Under the pieces are notes generated by a model. It did not search any database. It saw nothing but the letters and a program-made list of their open reading frames with translations, and was not told the origin of the DNA. Below, piece after piece: positions 1 to 8,675 of a stretch of DNA of 64,000 nt (the stretch's first letter is position 1; each line of letters starts with the position of its first letter). Where the stretch lies: assembly GCF_025370755.1 (NCBI RefSeq), contig NZ_JAMXFC010000016.1, positions 58,117-122,116 of the forward strand, read 5' to 3'. Origin of the DNA: Laspinema sp. D2d (lineage in GTDB: Bacteria; Cyanobacteriota; Cyanobacteriia; Cyanobacteriales; Laspinemataceae). The translations under genes were made by a program, and so were the position numbers.

Positions 1-2
1 AG

Positions 3-2384
3 GTGCAAGAAAAGATGGGAATTCCGCCGGAATTGGTGGTAGATTATAAAGCTCTTTGCGGCGATGCTTCAGATAATATTCCGGGGGTAAAAGGGATTGG
101 GGATAAGACGGCGATTAAGTTGCTGACGACTTATGGTAGTTTGGATAAAATTTATGAGGCGATCGCAGACATTAAAGGCGCGAATCGGAAAAAACTAGAA
201 GAAGGAAAAGACGAAGCCTATCATTCTCAACATTTGGCCCAAATTGTCGTTGATGTCCCCTTAGAACTAGAATTAGACCAATGCCAATTACGCGGCTTTG
301 ATGAAGTTGCCGTTATCTCTCATTTAGAACAACTGGAATTTAAGTCATTTCTCCCTAAAATCAAGCAACTTCAGCAACGATTTGGGGGAGTATCTTTAGT
401 CCAAACGGAAGAGAGAGAAACTCCTGAAAGTCAGCCTATCACCTCTACTTTTTCATCCCACGATGATGATACCTCTTTTTGGACAGCAGAAGAAACAGAA
501 GCGGTAAAAGAAGTAGCCCCATCGCCGATTAATCCCGCAATTATCGATACGCCTGAGAAGCTGGAAGAATTAGTCAAGCGGCTGAAAACTTACACCGATT
601 CGGCGCATCCTGTGGCATGGGATACAGAGACGACGGATTTAGAACCCCGAGACTCAGAATTAGTGGGAATTGGCTGTTGTTGGGGAAGCGGTGAGGATGA
701 TTTAGCCTATATTCCCGTGGGACATAAAACCGGACAAAATTTGCCATTAACTCAGGTACTAGAGGCATTGCGTCCTGTATTAGAAAATAGCAATTATCCG
801 AAAGCCTTTCATAATGCCAAATTTGACCGTCTTGTGTTGCGCTGTCAGGGAATTAAACTCGCCGGAGTAGTCTTTGATACGCTGCTGGCGAGTTATTTGA
901 TTAATCCGGAAACAACACATAATCTCACCGATGTGTCAAGGCGATATTTAGAAGTTACCGCAGAAAGTTATAAAAATTTAGACTTGACAAAAGGCCAAAC
1001 CATTGCTGATTTAGCTATTTACAAAGTAGCCCAATATTGTGGATTAGATGTGTTTACAACCTATCAGCTAGTGGGGAAACTGCAAGTAGAACTGGCGGAT
1101 AAATCACCACTGCATCAACTGTTAATAGAGGTGGAACAACCCTTAGAACCCGTATTAGCAGAGATGGAATATACGGGAATTAGAATTAATAGCGACTATT
1201 TAGAGACTTTTTCCGAGCAGTTAGAGGACCAATTGCAGGAAATAGAAACAAGAGCCTATCAAGAGGCAGGGGAAGAATTTAATTTAGGCTCTCCTAAACA
1301 ACTGAGTTATATTTTGTTTGAAAAATTAGATTTGCCAATTAGTAAATCTCGGAAAACGAAGACAGGTTACTCGACAGATATAGCAGTGTTGGAACGTTTA
1401 CAAGGGGAACATCCCTTGATAGATATAATTATTGAGAATCGCACCTTAGCCAAATTAAAATCAACCTATGTTGATGCACTCCCCAAGATGGTACGGAAAG
1501 ATACTCAGCGGGTGCATACAAATTTTAACCAAGCGGCAACGGCAACAGGACGATTGTCTTCTTCTAACCCAAATTTGCAGACTATTCCGATTAAAACGGA
1601 GTTTTCACGTCAAATTCGGTCGGCGTTTTTGCCAGAACCGGGGTGGTTATTGGTATCAGCAGATTATTCCCAAATTGAGTTACGGATTTTGGCGCATTTG
1701 AGTCAAGAACCAGTATTGATTGAAGCCTATCAGAATAACCGAGATGTGCATACGGTGACGGCGCAATTGCTGTTTGAGAAAGAGACAGTAACGGCAGAAG
1801 AAAGACGGATGGGAAAGACGATTAATTTTGGGGTGATTTATGGGATGGGTTCGGTCCGATTTGCACGGGCGATCGGCAAAACTTCTCAAGAAGGGAAGCT
1901 GTTCATCAAGCGGTTTTATGAACGTTATGGCAAGGTTTTTGAATGTTTGAATGGGTTGCAAAAGCAGGCGATCGCCCAAGGGTATGTCGAAACGATTTTA
2001 GGGCGGCGGCGATATTTTGAATTCCAAGGAGATAGTCTTAATCAGCTTAAAGGAACCGATCCAGATGCGATCGATTTAGACAAGTTGAATAAGAAGATGG
2101 GGATGCAAGATTCTCAGAATTTGCGGGCGGCTGCTAATGCACCCATTCAAGGATCAAGTGCTGATATCATCAAGGTAGCAATGGTGAAAATGCACGAGGT
2201 TTTAAAGGCGTATCAAGCCCGGTTATTGCTGCAAGTTCATGATGAATTAGTGTTTGAAATTCCTCGGGATGAATGGAAGGAGTTGCAACCCCAAATTAAG
2301 TCTACAATGGAAATGGCTGTCCCGCTTTCGGTTCCGTTAATGGTGGATATTCATGCGGGAGATAATTGGATGGAAGCGAAGTAA
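3..2384 (+). CDS. polA: DNA polymerase I, 5' end cut off by window
   Basis: Family A DNA polymerase used in Okazaki fragment maturation and excision repair. Only the C-terminal 793 residues lie in the window. The first codon (GTG) reads as an internal valine, because the visible protein opens in the helix-hairpin region of the 5'-3' exonuclease (CGDASDNIPGVKGIGDKTA). About 170-180 N-terminal residues are therefore missing upstream (inferred from family length). Next come the 3'-5' exonuclease, with DTETT at D207/E209, HNAKFD and YCGLD (the YxxxD motif), so proofreading residues appear intact. The polymerase domain follows: motif A SADYSQIELR (D554), motif B KTINFGVIYG and motif C VHDE (D747). 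Family identity is certain; only the true start is unknown. Confidence 0.97.
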   Translation: MQEKMGIPPELVVDYKALCGDASDNIPGVKGIGDKTAIKLLTTYGSLDKIYEAIADIKGANRKKLEEGKDEAYHSQHLAQIVVDVPLELELDQCQLRGFDEVAVISHLEQLEFKSFLPKIKQLQQRFGGVSLVQTEERETPESQPITSTFSSHDDDTSFWTAEETEAVKEVAPSPINPAIIDTPEKLEELVKRLKTYTDSAHPVAWDTETTDLEPRDSELVGIGCCWGSGEDDLAYIPVGHKTGQNLPLTQVLEALRPVLENSNYPKAFHNAKFDRLVLRCQGIKLAGVVFDTLLASYLINPETTHNLTDVSRRYLEVTAESYKNLDLTKGQTIADLAIYKVAQYCGLDVFTTYQLVGKLQVELADKSPLHQLLIEVEQPLEPVLAEMEYTGIRINSDYLETFSEQLEDQLQEIETRAYQEAGEEFNLGSPKQLSYILFEKLDLPISKSRKTKTGYSTDIAVLERLQGEHPLIDIIIENRTLAKLKSTYVDALPKMVRKDTQRVHTNFNQAATATGRLSSSNPNLQTIPIKTEFSRQIRSAFLPEPGWLLVSADYSQIELRILAHLSQEPVLIEAYQNNRDVHTVTAQLLFEKETVTAEERRMGKTINFGVIYGMGSVRFARAIGKTSQEGKLFIKRFYERYGKVFECLNGLQKQAIAQGYVETILGRRRYFEFQGDSLNQLKGTDPDAIDLDKLNKKMGMQDSQNLRAAANAPIQGSSADIIKVAMVKMHEVLKAYQARLLLQVHDELVFEIPRDEWKELQPQIKSTMEMAVPLSVPLMVDIHAGDNWMEAK

Positions 2385-2695
2385 GGAGGGTTAGAATTAC
2401 CCGGAATTTGCACTCTTGGGCTTGATTAACCCTCTCACTTTGAATTCCGTATTGGCAATATCGGGGTGTGTGGGGGTCGAGGTGTAATTTTAAAAACTCG
2501 AATCCCTCACAAGCTGCCGATCGCCCTCTCGGATGATGTTTTCTGATCACTGGAGTAAAGAGGTTGGCATCTAATCAGGGTGGGTAACATTATGCCTCTG
2601 TGCGATCGCCAGTCCAGAACAAAGTATCTCATTTACGGAGGCAAGGGGGAAACCCAGGGTTCTCCCTTGGGAAAGTTGTATAAATATCCAATTTC
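2385..2695. other. Intergenic gap after polA
   Basis: No convincing gene lies between the convergent polA and MOSC genes. An 8-bp inverted repeat (GAGGGTTA at 2386-2393, TAACCCTC at 2427-2434) with a long loop follows the polA stop directly and may form a weak terminator. The short minus-strand reading frame running from 2550 back into polA has no family resemblance and overlaps polA, so it is not called. Confidence 0.5.
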
Positions 2696-3502
2696 CTAGC
2701 TGCCTACTGCGGTAAGCCGATCGCCGATTTTCACGGAACCTGGTGTAATAATTTTAGCCAGTACGCCGGTTTGTAAATGACCATAGCGGTTTTTTAGAAC
2801 CGATAATAAGTTTAAATTGCGATCGCCATTGTCTGGATCAACTTCAATATTTGCACAGCGTCCAATTCTAGCCGTAATCACAATCTTTGCTTCTCCTAAA
2901 TAAAATTCTTCTCCAATTCCATTAAATTCTTCCCAAGGTAGCGTTTCTTCTAGTAAAATATTCGGTCGAAATCGTCCTACATCCACTAAGGTTGCACAAG
3001 CTTCACTTAACTCATCTAAAGTGGCTTGACTCATCAGAGAAATATGGACAGGTGCCCGATCAGGATAGCGGGTTTCTCCACTGCGACTCCCGACTAATTG
3101 TAAGGGGGAATACTGAGGATGTCGGGCTTCTGGGGTGGGTTCGGCATCGGTGAGAAATCCGGTAAAAAAAGCACTAATGCGATCGCGTTCGGCTGGAGTT
3201 TCTGTTGCCGATTCCAGGAGGGTTACTCCCTGATAACGAACGGTTAAGCAGTCACTCTGGGGGTCATATAAACACTGCAATTTTGCCAATTTCGGCCAGT
3301 CATTTTGTACGGCAAAATTTCCTTTACTCATCCAAGGAACCAGGGGGTCAGGTGGAGTTTCCCTGTCATCTAAAAACATCAATGCAAAAGCGCGATCGCC
3401 TCGGATACCCCAATTCTCTTCTAGGGTGACAGCTTGGATTGGATGGGGTGTTAATCCCTTAATGGGATAGGAAAATAACTGTTTAACTTTAGCTTGTTTC
3501 AA
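2696..3502 (-). CDS. MOSC domain protein
   Basis: 268-residue protein with the N-terminal beta-barrel and MOSC (molybdenum cofactor sulfurase C-terminal) architecture. The conserved opening VKQLFSYPIKGLTP is followed by GIRGDRAFALM, a central block RYPDRAPVHISLMSQATL, then VDVGRFRPNILLE and GRCANIEVDPDNGDRN. The family binds molybdenum cofactor or handles sulfur and metal transfer; the substrate here is unknown. The start is TTG at 3502: the family match begins at residue 2 and no in-frame ATG precedes it. This TTG overlaps the TGA stop of the upstream iron permease gene as TTGA, which suggests translational coupling. The MOSC protein is the last gene of the minus-strand iron cluster. Confidence 0.9.
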   Translation of the reverse strand: MKQAKVKQLFSYPIKGLTPHPIQAVTLEENWGIRGDRAFALMFLDDRETPPDPLVPWMSKGNFAVQNDWPKLAKLQCLYDPQSDCLTVRYQGVTLLESATETPAERDRISAFFTGFLTDAEPTPEARHPQYSPLQLVGSRSGETRYPDRAPVHISLMSQATLDELSEACATLVDVGRFRPNILLEETLPWEEFNGIGEEFYLGEAKIVITARIGRCANIEVDPDNGDRNLNLLSVLKNRYGHLQTGVLAKIITPGSVKIGDRLTAVGS

Positions 3503-4494
3503 TGACTTAATCCTCTCTTACTTTCAGAACCCTGTATTCCCGTTTGCTTTCCGGTAATGCTTTGAAAATATAAGCTTCCTGCGGTGATTAAAAAGATTAG
3601 ATAGGCGATAGCTTGAAGGAGATACAGTTGCGATCGGTATCCAAATAAGGCTTTTAAAACTACGCCAGGAAAGCGGTTATCTGGGAGAATTTGAGTTGCA
3701 TCCCACACTTGCGGTCCCAAAATACAGGAATCGGTTCCGGCATGACACCAACTGCTAAACTGAGGGGCGATCGCGCTGAATTCTATCACCGCTAGATTAG
3801 CATTTTTTAGGGCAGAAATGACTAATCCGGAAACGATTAATAGTAATAATACTCCCATAATTTGGAAGAAAAGGCGGAGGTTAATTTTTACCCCCCATTT
3901 AAATAGCAAAGTGCCAATTGCAAAAGCCCCAATTAACCCGGACAAAGCACCCAATACTGGAGTCCAACCGCGCTCAAATTGAGCTAAAATAAACACGACG
4001 GTTTCAAATCCTTCTCGGAGAACTGCTATAAAAATTAGGGTAAATACGCCCCAACCAGCTTGATATTCTAGGGAATTTCCGGAGTTTTCGCCCGGTTCTT
4101 CTAGGAGTTGGGGGGGAGTATTTTTTTCAAATAAAGCGGCATTTACGGCCCCTTCTACCTCGCCTTTGAGGGATTTGGCTTGTTTTGTCATCCAAATTAA
4201 CATCCAACTCAGCATGGCGATCGCAATCAGACAAAATCCCGCTTTTAAACTCGGTGCGATCGCCGGTGCATACTGCCAATCGGACTGTCCCACGGCTTGC
4301 AGAATTCCCCCGAAGACAATCCCTACTAATGCACTGGCAACAATTCCAGTTCCTACTCCTGCATATACCCAAGAATTAAGCTGACTTTGTTGGGCTTTTT
4401 TCAAACAAGCTAACACAATCCCCACCACTAAGGCGGCTTCTACTCCCTCCCGTAATGTAATTAAAAATGTGGGTAATGCTGCACTGAATTCCAT
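3499..4494 (-). CDS. FTR1-family iron permease
   Basis: 331-residue polytopic membrane protein of the FTR1/EfeU high-affinity iron permease family. Two REGxE-type motifs are visible: LREGVEAALVVGIV at residues 14-27 in the first membrane helix and LREGFETVVFILAQ in the middle of the protein. These glutamates are the iron-translocation residues of the family. About seven hydrophobic segments can be seen, including a C-terminal helix near LYLLQAIAYLIFLITAG. A hydrophilic linker rich in E, N and P lies between the first three and later helices. The protein probably acts in the plasma membrane. It lies downstream of two ferritin-like genes on the same strand and overlaps the MOSC gene by 4 bp. 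No EfeO/EfeB or multicopper oxidase partner is seen in the window, so how Fe(II) would be oxidised is open. Confidence 0.93.
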   Translation of the reverse strand: MEFSAALPTFLITLREGVEAALVVGIVLACLKKAQQSQLNSWVYAGVGTGIVASALVGIVFGGILQAVGQSDWQYAPAIAPSLKAGFCLIAIAMLSWMLIWMTKQAKSLKGEVEGAVNAALFEKNTPPQLLEEPGENSGNSLEYQAGWGVFTLIFIAVLREGFETVVFILAQFERGWTPVLGALSGLIGAFAIGTLLFKWGVKINLRLFFQIMGVLLLLIVSGLVISALKNANLAVIEFSAIAPQFSSWCHAGTDSCILGPQVWDATQILPDNRFPGVVLKALFGYRSQLYLLQAIAYLIFLITAGSLYFQSITGKQTGIQGSESKRGLSH

Positions 4495-4679
4495 AGTTAT
4501 AAGTTAGATAAAATAGTGTTTTAAACTCCAACGCTTACCCCTGTAAAGTCTTGTTAAATTAGCGATATTCTCCTAGACTTTTATTTGTAAATTGGCTCCC
4601 CTAGGAGAGGCTCAGTCGGATTGTTTGCCTATGCTTTGCTACTGGAATACTAAGCTACATCCAGTCCCAATGGACTGAT

Positions 4680-5114
4680 TCACGTCATATCTCGCAACAT
4701 CTTTTTTAATTCAATGATATTAATTTCAGAGGAAGCTACCATTTTTCGAGTAAACTTTTCCAAATAAATACTGCTATTACTGACGATATCCAATAAATTT
4801 CTATACCCTTGCAATCCCTTTTTTTCATGATTAATACTTTCTTGGATAATCGTTCTCACTGAATGGGTATGGCTTTCCTCCATGTTAGAGATTCGCAGGC
4901 TGGGATGTCCTTCTAATCCGGTGATAATTTCTCCAACTTGTTGAGCAAAATTCAAGGATTCGATAGCTTGGACTTGAAAAAAATTGACGATGGGAATCCG
5001 ATTCGGTCCAGTTACCATGAGTGAATAATGGGTATAGCGCACTACCCCAGCTAGTTCAAACTCCATACTACTATTCAATAATTCAAGGGTTTTGTTAAGG
5101 TTAAGTTCTTTCAT
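4680..5114 (-). CDS. Ferritin-like/bacterioferritin paralogue, putative ligands lost
   Basis: 144-residue four-helix ferritin-like protein, closely similar over its whole length to the protein encoded at 5304-5738. Shared blocks include MEFELAGVVRYTHYSLMVTG, GPNRIPIV, AQQVGEIITGLEGHPSLRI, NHEKK and IKKMLRD-type endings. Compared with that paralogue it has phenylalanine at position 56 instead of histidine, and SSEIN instead of the EEMH motif (E129 to S, H132 to N). In bacterioferritins the matching ExxH positions hold the di-iron ferroxidase ligands, so this copy probably has no complete di-iron site. It may be a structural or heme-binding partner in a mixed shell (inference). Start is ATG at 5114; no strong Shine-Dalgarno is visible. 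It lies 185 bp upstream of the iron permease gene on the same strand. Confidence 0.85.
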   Translation of the reverse strand: MKELNLNKTLELLNSSMEFELAGVVRYTHYSLMVTGPNRIPIVNFFQVQAIESLNFAQQVGEIITGLEGHPSLRISNMEESHTHSVRTIIQESINHEKKGLQGYRNLLDIVSNSSIYLEKFTRKMVASSEINIIELKKMLRDMT

Positions 5115-5212
5115 ATTTTTAGGGGGTTGACTCAGTAGACGGATAACCTGACTATTAAAGCCTGGGGTTTGTGAATCGAAGCAAGGATGAAAGGCAATAA
5201 TTTAGACCTGTT

Positions 5213-5254
5213 GCACCACCGGATGGAGGGTGGGAAGACTCCTCAAGGTGGTGC
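5213..5254 (-). terminator. Hairpin between the two ferritin-like genes
   Basis: A perfect 8-bp stem (GCACCACC at 5213-5220 and GGTGGTGC at 5247-5254) with a 26-base loop lies just downstream of the 5304-5738 gene and upstream of its paralogue. No T-tract follows. It may attenuate read-through or stabilise the upstream transcript; function is inferred from position. Confidence 0.35.
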
Positions 5255-5303
5255 GGGTTAATCTTGAGTCGATTGAGAAAGCCGATCGCCCGTTAAACTG
5301 GAT

Positions 5304-5738
5304 TTAGATAAAATCCCGCAACATTTTTTTGATTTCTATGTTGTGCATTTCTTCTTGTCCAATTTGAGTCCGGGCAAATTCTTCCAAATACACGCTGGCA
5401 TTTTCAACAGTATGGAGCAATTCTTTGTACATATCCAGGGCTTTTTTCTCGTGGTTGAGACTTTCCTCTAAAATGTCACGGACAGAATGGCGATCGCTTT
5501 CCTCAATGGGTGCAATTCTGAGGCTAGGATGTCCTTCTAACCCGGTGATAATTTCTCCCACCTGTTGAGCATGGGTGAGGGATTCCGCCGCTTGTGCTTG
5601 AAAAAAGCTGACGATGGGAATCCGATTCGGGCCGGTTACCATCAGGGAATAATGAGTATAGCGTACCACACCGGCCAGCTCAAATTCCATAATGGTATTG
5701 AGCAGGTTAATGGTTTTTGGGAGGTCAAGGTCTTTCAT
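5304..5738 (-). CDS. Ferritin-like/bacterioferritin family protein
   Basis: 144-residue ferritin-like protein predicted to store iron in the cytoplasm. Helix A carries MEFELAGVVRYTHY, helix B ESLTHAQQVGEI (E52, H56), and the last helix has GQEEMH (E129, H132), resembling the ExxH motif of bacterioferritin. The E52/H56 spacing is one residue longer than the usual ExxH, so ligand assignment is by analogy only. I chose ATG at 5738 rather than the TTG at 5768 because it gives exactly the length and N-terminus of the downstream paralogue (MKDLDL against MKELNL). The TTG start would add ten residues. The gene is first in a minus-strand run of two ferritin-like genes, the iron permease and the MOSC gene. 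Confidence 0.88.
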   Translation of the reverse strand: MKDLDLPKTINLLNTIMEFELAGVVRYTHYSLMVTGPNRIPIVSFFQAQAAESLTHAQQVGEIITGLEGHPSLRIAPIEESDRHSVRDILEESLNHEKKALDMYKELLHTVENASVYLEEFARTQIGQEEMHNIEIKKMLRDFI

Positions 5739-6355
5739 GTCGTTTTCTAGGGTTTCAGATGGGTTCAATTATTTGAGCATTTTTTGGAAGCAATTATCAA
5801 GTAGGGATTCCCCGGCTATGACGGGTTATTTGTTCTTGACACTTCCCACAATTACCAACCTGCAATAATTCACAGTTGTAGCCCGAAATAGCGGGCGATC
5901 GCAACTGGACCAAGGAGAGATTTTTTGAGGGTCGATAGAGTTACCAAAATACCTAAAAAACTTAATCCTCCTAGGGAGGGATTATTTAAGCCTATTGCCC
6001 ATTTTACCCCAAATCTGATTCCACAATTCCGATCGGGTTGACCCAAGTTTAAAGAAAAATTAAGGTTTCCTAACTTATCCAGAAACTGAGGGAAATTTTG
6101 CCCAATTTTTAGCTACCTCAAAGGGAGAAAGTTCTGAGGGTAAACCCCTTACTCAATAGCCTTTTCAGCCTTTAGATGCTCTCCTTAGAGGGGGATTCTC
6201 ATCCCCTAGGAGGGCATTGTCAAGTTTTCAAAAACGCGCTTTCCTATTGATATTAGAGCGATCGCAACCTGTCCTCAATCCGAAACAACTTCGCCAATAT
6301 TCCGAATCAGGCTGTGGCGATCGCCTCAAGCAATCATCCCTTAAACCCTTAAAAA
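5739..6355. other. Divergent regulatory region between iron and Ni/Co clusters
   Basis: This gap of about 600 bp separates the minus-strand ferritin-like genes from the plus-strand ECF transporter operon and must hold promoters for both. It contains several short dyads, including TAATCCTCCTAGGGAGGGATTA near 5962 and GGGGAT-TCTC-ATCCCC near 6190. A CCTAGGAG-type core appears three times around this locus (near 4598, 5969 and 6203). No cobalamin-riboswitch-like B12 box and no convincing small gene was seen. Confidence 0.4.
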
Positions 6356-7237
6356 ATGAAGAAAAATTTAATTATTCTCACCCTCTTAGCCGGAGTCGTT
6401 CCTACCCTACTTATGGGGTGTGAGCGAGATAGCATCCCCATCTCCTCAACTCCCGAACCCGTCCCCTTAGAATCCTCTCCACCCGCCACTCCTGGAAGTG
6501 AAACTGCCTCGGGAGAAACCGGAACCCTACAAATTGTAGCCAATGGGGAGGACTTCGTGCGAGAAGGCTTTACCTCCAAAGAGGGTTGGGAAATCAACTT
6601 TAATCATGTTTATGTCAACCTCGCCGAAGTCACCGCCTACCAAACTGATCCCCCCTACAATCCGGAAAGCAATAGTCCCTTTAAATCCAAACAACAAGTC
6701 CAACTGGAGGGGGTGAAAACCGTAGACTTAAAAGCCACTCCAGAAAACTCCACCCCAGTCCTGGCGGAGGTCCCTGCGCCTCCGGGTCAGTACAATGCCC
6801 TCTCCTGGAAACTGGTCAAAGGAACCCAAGGCCCTACCGCAGGCTACAGCTTAATCCTAGATGGAACGGCAGAAAAAGATGGACAAACGATCGCATTCGT
6901 CCTCAAACTCGATCGCGAAATGGCTTTCACTTGCGGCGAGTTCGTCGGGGAGGAACGCAAAGGCAGGGTTTCCCCCGGCAGTCAGGGCCAATTAGAAGCC
7001 ACCTTCCATTTTGATCACCTTTTTGGAGATGCCGATGCACCGGCAGAGGATGAAATCAACGTCAATGCCTTGGGATTTGAGCCGATCGCTGCTTTAGCCT
7101 CCGGGGATCAAGTCAATCTGACCACTACAGAACTCCAAGAAGCCCTCACCCCGGCAGATTATCAAACCCTGCAAACCCTCCTCCCCTCCTTGGGTCACGT
7201 TGGAGAAGGTCATTGTCAGGAATCTACGTCATTATGA
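6356..7237 (+). CDS. Predicted lipoprotein of the Ni/Co uptake operon
   Basis: 293-residue protein with a lipoprotein signal: basic start MKKN, hydrophobic core and lipobox LLMGC with Cys22, followed by a Pro/Ser/Thr-rich linker. The mature part (LQIVANGEDFVREGFTSK..., FNHVYVNLAEVTAY, then FHFDHLFGDADAPAEDEIN near the C-terminus) forms one domain rich in acidic residues and histidine. I cannot name the family firmly. It is the first gene of a plus-strand run with NikL-like, CbiM and CbiQ genes (62 bp to the next start). It is therefore probably a periplasmic or surface metal-binding accessory, perhaps taking the place of NikK in NikKMLQO systems (inference). The start follows an A-rich stretch without a clear Shine-Dalgarno. 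Confidence 0.75.
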   Translation: MKKNLIILTLLAGVVPTLLMGCERDSIPISSTPEPVPLESSPPATPGSETASGETGTLQIVANGEDFVREGFTSKEGWEINFNHVYVNLAEVTAYQTDPPYNPESNSPFKSKQQVQLEGVKTVDLKATPENSTPVLAEVPAPPGQYNALSWKLVKGTQGPTAGYSLILDGTAEKDGQTIAFVLKLDREMAFTCGEFVGEERKGRVSPGSQGQLEATFHFDHLFGDADAPAEDEINVNALGFEPIAALASGDQVNLTTTELQEALTPADYQTLQTLLPSLGHVGEGHCQESTSL

Positions 7238-7299
7238 TAGACAGCCCGACCCTGCCCTCGTTGCAGGGGAACTATCTACTCAGGGATCGAAAATTTACC

Positions 7300-7884
7300 A
7301 TGATTAATCGACCAATTACCCCAACTGCTGCACAGGCAGTCCTCTGGGCGTTTGCCAGTGGATTATTTGCCTGGACCCTTGGGAATCCTCTGGCAGCGAT
7401 CGCCCACGGGGTTCAACTGACTCATCAGACCCTAGAAGCCGTAGAGGTTCAGGCCCTCTTCGATAATGGCGACCCCATTTCCAATGCCCAAATCACCGTT
7501 TATGCCCCCACAGACCCAGAAACGCCCTGGCTGCAAGGGACTGCGGACAAAAACGGGCGGTTTTTGTTTGCCCCTGATGCCTCCCTCCCGGGAAATTGGG
7601 CCGTTCGGGTCCGGCAAGCGGGGCACGGAGCCATCATTACGGTGGCGATCGCCCCAGAACCTCCCCCCGAGGCAGCCGTTGCGACTCCCGATGCCACCAG
7701 CGATCCCGAGGTTGTGCCTAGTTCCGGGACCCTAAGTTCTCAGAGTCCCTCAGTCAACCCCCTTCCCACTGGCTTGGCGATCGCCTCCGGGGTCTGGGGA
7801 TTTGTGGGAACTGCCCTATTTTTTTCCCGGTTTAATAGCAACTCCCGAGGCGGTCCTGGCAAAGAAGAAGATTCCGTTGCCTAA
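7300..7884 (+). CDS. NikL-like accessory protein of Ni/Co ECF transporter
   Basis: 194-residue protein with a signal peptide ending near LAAIAHG, a periplasmic carboxypeptidase-regulatory-like beta-sandwich (HGVQLTHQTLEAVEVQALF, DPISNAQITVYAP, DKNGRFLFAPD, GNWAVRVRQAGHGA), a Pro/Ser-rich linker and a C-terminal membrane helix (LAIASGVWGFVGTALFFSRF). This is the layout of NikL, which replaces CbiN/NikN in some nickel ECF transporters. ATG at 7300 was chosen because it begins the signal peptide directly. A longer frame from 7213 would overlap the lipoprotein gene and put hydrophilic residues ahead of the signal. The N-terminal histidine right after signal cleavage may bind metal. CbiM follows 61 bp downstream. 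Confidence 0.82.
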   Translation: MINRPITPTAAQAVLWAFASGLFAWTLGNPLAAIAHGVQLTHQTLEAVEVQALFDNGDPISNAQITVYAPTDPETPWLQGTADKNGRFLFAPDASLPGNWAVRVRQAGHGAIITVAIAPEPPPEAAVATPDATSDPEVVPSSGTLSSQSPSVNPLPTGLAIASGVWGFVGTALFFSRFNSNSRGGPGKEEDSVA

Positions 7885-7945
7885 TTAAATCTCTCCCTTA
7901 ATATAAATTCACCGTTCTGGCATTCTCTCTTTTCGATTTAATTCA

Positions 7946-8587
7946 ATGCATATTCCCGATGGTATTCTGCCTGCTAGTCTTTGTATCGCCGGTTATGGCG
8001 CAACCGGGGCCGCTACTTGGTATTCCCTGCGCCAAATTAATCGCGATCGCAATCCCCAAGCCCAAATTCCCAAAGCTTCCTTACTCACTGCAGCATTTTT
8101 CGTCGCCTCTTGGATTCATATCCCCGTCCCTCCCGTCAGTGTTCACTTAGTTCTCAATGGACTCTTAGGCACTGTCCTCGGGTATTATGCTTTTCCTGCC
8201 ATCCTCATTGGGTTATTTTTTCAAGCCATTATGTTTGGTCATGGAGGGCTAACGACCCTGGGAGTTAATGCCATTCTGATGGGAATTCCCGCCTTAATTG
8301 CTTACCAAATCTTTCAGATGCGCCATTGGTTTAAAACCCGCTGGGGAAACGTTACCCTCGGTTTATTTGCCTTTCTAGCTGGTGGCATCGGATTAGGACT
8401 CGCGGCGACCATCTTTTTTGTTCTTATCATCACCACTATTCCCGGGGAATTAGATATTACTACGGAAAGAAATGCCATTTATGGACTGATGTTAGCTCAC
8501 CTGCCCTTGATGCTAATTGAAGGAGTCTTTACCTCTATGTTAGTCCTCTTTCTCAATCGGGTTAAACCGGAACTCATTAGAAATTAA
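7946..8587 (+). CDS. cbiM: Ni/Co ECF transporter substrate-binding subunit CbiM/NikM
   Basis: 213-residue membrane S-component of a group I energy-coupling factor transporter. It begins MHIPDGILP, the diagnostic N-terminus in which the amino group and His2 chelate Co(II) or Ni(II). Further conserved blocks are SWIHIPVPPVSVHLVLNGLLGTVLG and FGHGGLTTLGVNAILMGIPAL, followed by a C-terminal helix pair. The histidines in VHLVLNG and FGHGG fit the family's metal site. Nickel and cobalt cannot be told apart from sequence alone; the NikL-like partner hints at nickel. It sits between the NikL-like gene and cbiQ. Confidence 0.95.
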   Translation: MHIPDGILPASLCIAGYGATGAATWYSLRQINRDRNPQAQIPKASLLTAAFFVASWIHIPVPPVSVHLVLNGLLGTVLGYYAFPAILIGLFFQAIMFGHGGLTTLGVNAILMGIPALIAYQIFQMRHWFKTRWGNVTLGLFAFLAGGIGLGLAATIFFVLIITTIPGELDITTERNAIYGLMLAHLPLMLIEGVFTSMLVLFLNRVKPELIRN

Positions 8588-8595
8588 GGAAAAAT

Positions 8596-8626
8596 CCCCC
8601 CACCCTTTAGGGTGCGGTTGGGTGAC
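8596..8626. repeat. Dispersed palindromic repeat (CCACCCTT-AGGGTG core)
   Basis: The gap between cbiM and cbiQ carries CCACCCTTTAGGGTGCGG, an imperfect palindrome. The same core occurs at 37320-37342, 37842-37866 and 56648-56671. It may act as an intra-operon attenuator or RNA-processing hairpin, but it is best described as one copy of a dispersed element. Confidence 0.6.
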
Positions 8627-8675
8627 CCTTTGAAACCCAGAATTTAGGATTAAAGCGAATTATAAAGGAACAACA

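Noticed and set aside
3..5. GTG as the start codon of polA
   Set aside because: The protein opens in the middle of the 5'-3' exonuclease domain, so the codon is an internal Val and the gene begins outside the window.
6000..6355. Cobalamin or Ni/Co riboswitch before the ECF operon
   Set aside because: No B12 box or NiCo-like four-way junction could be recognised; only small dyads are present.
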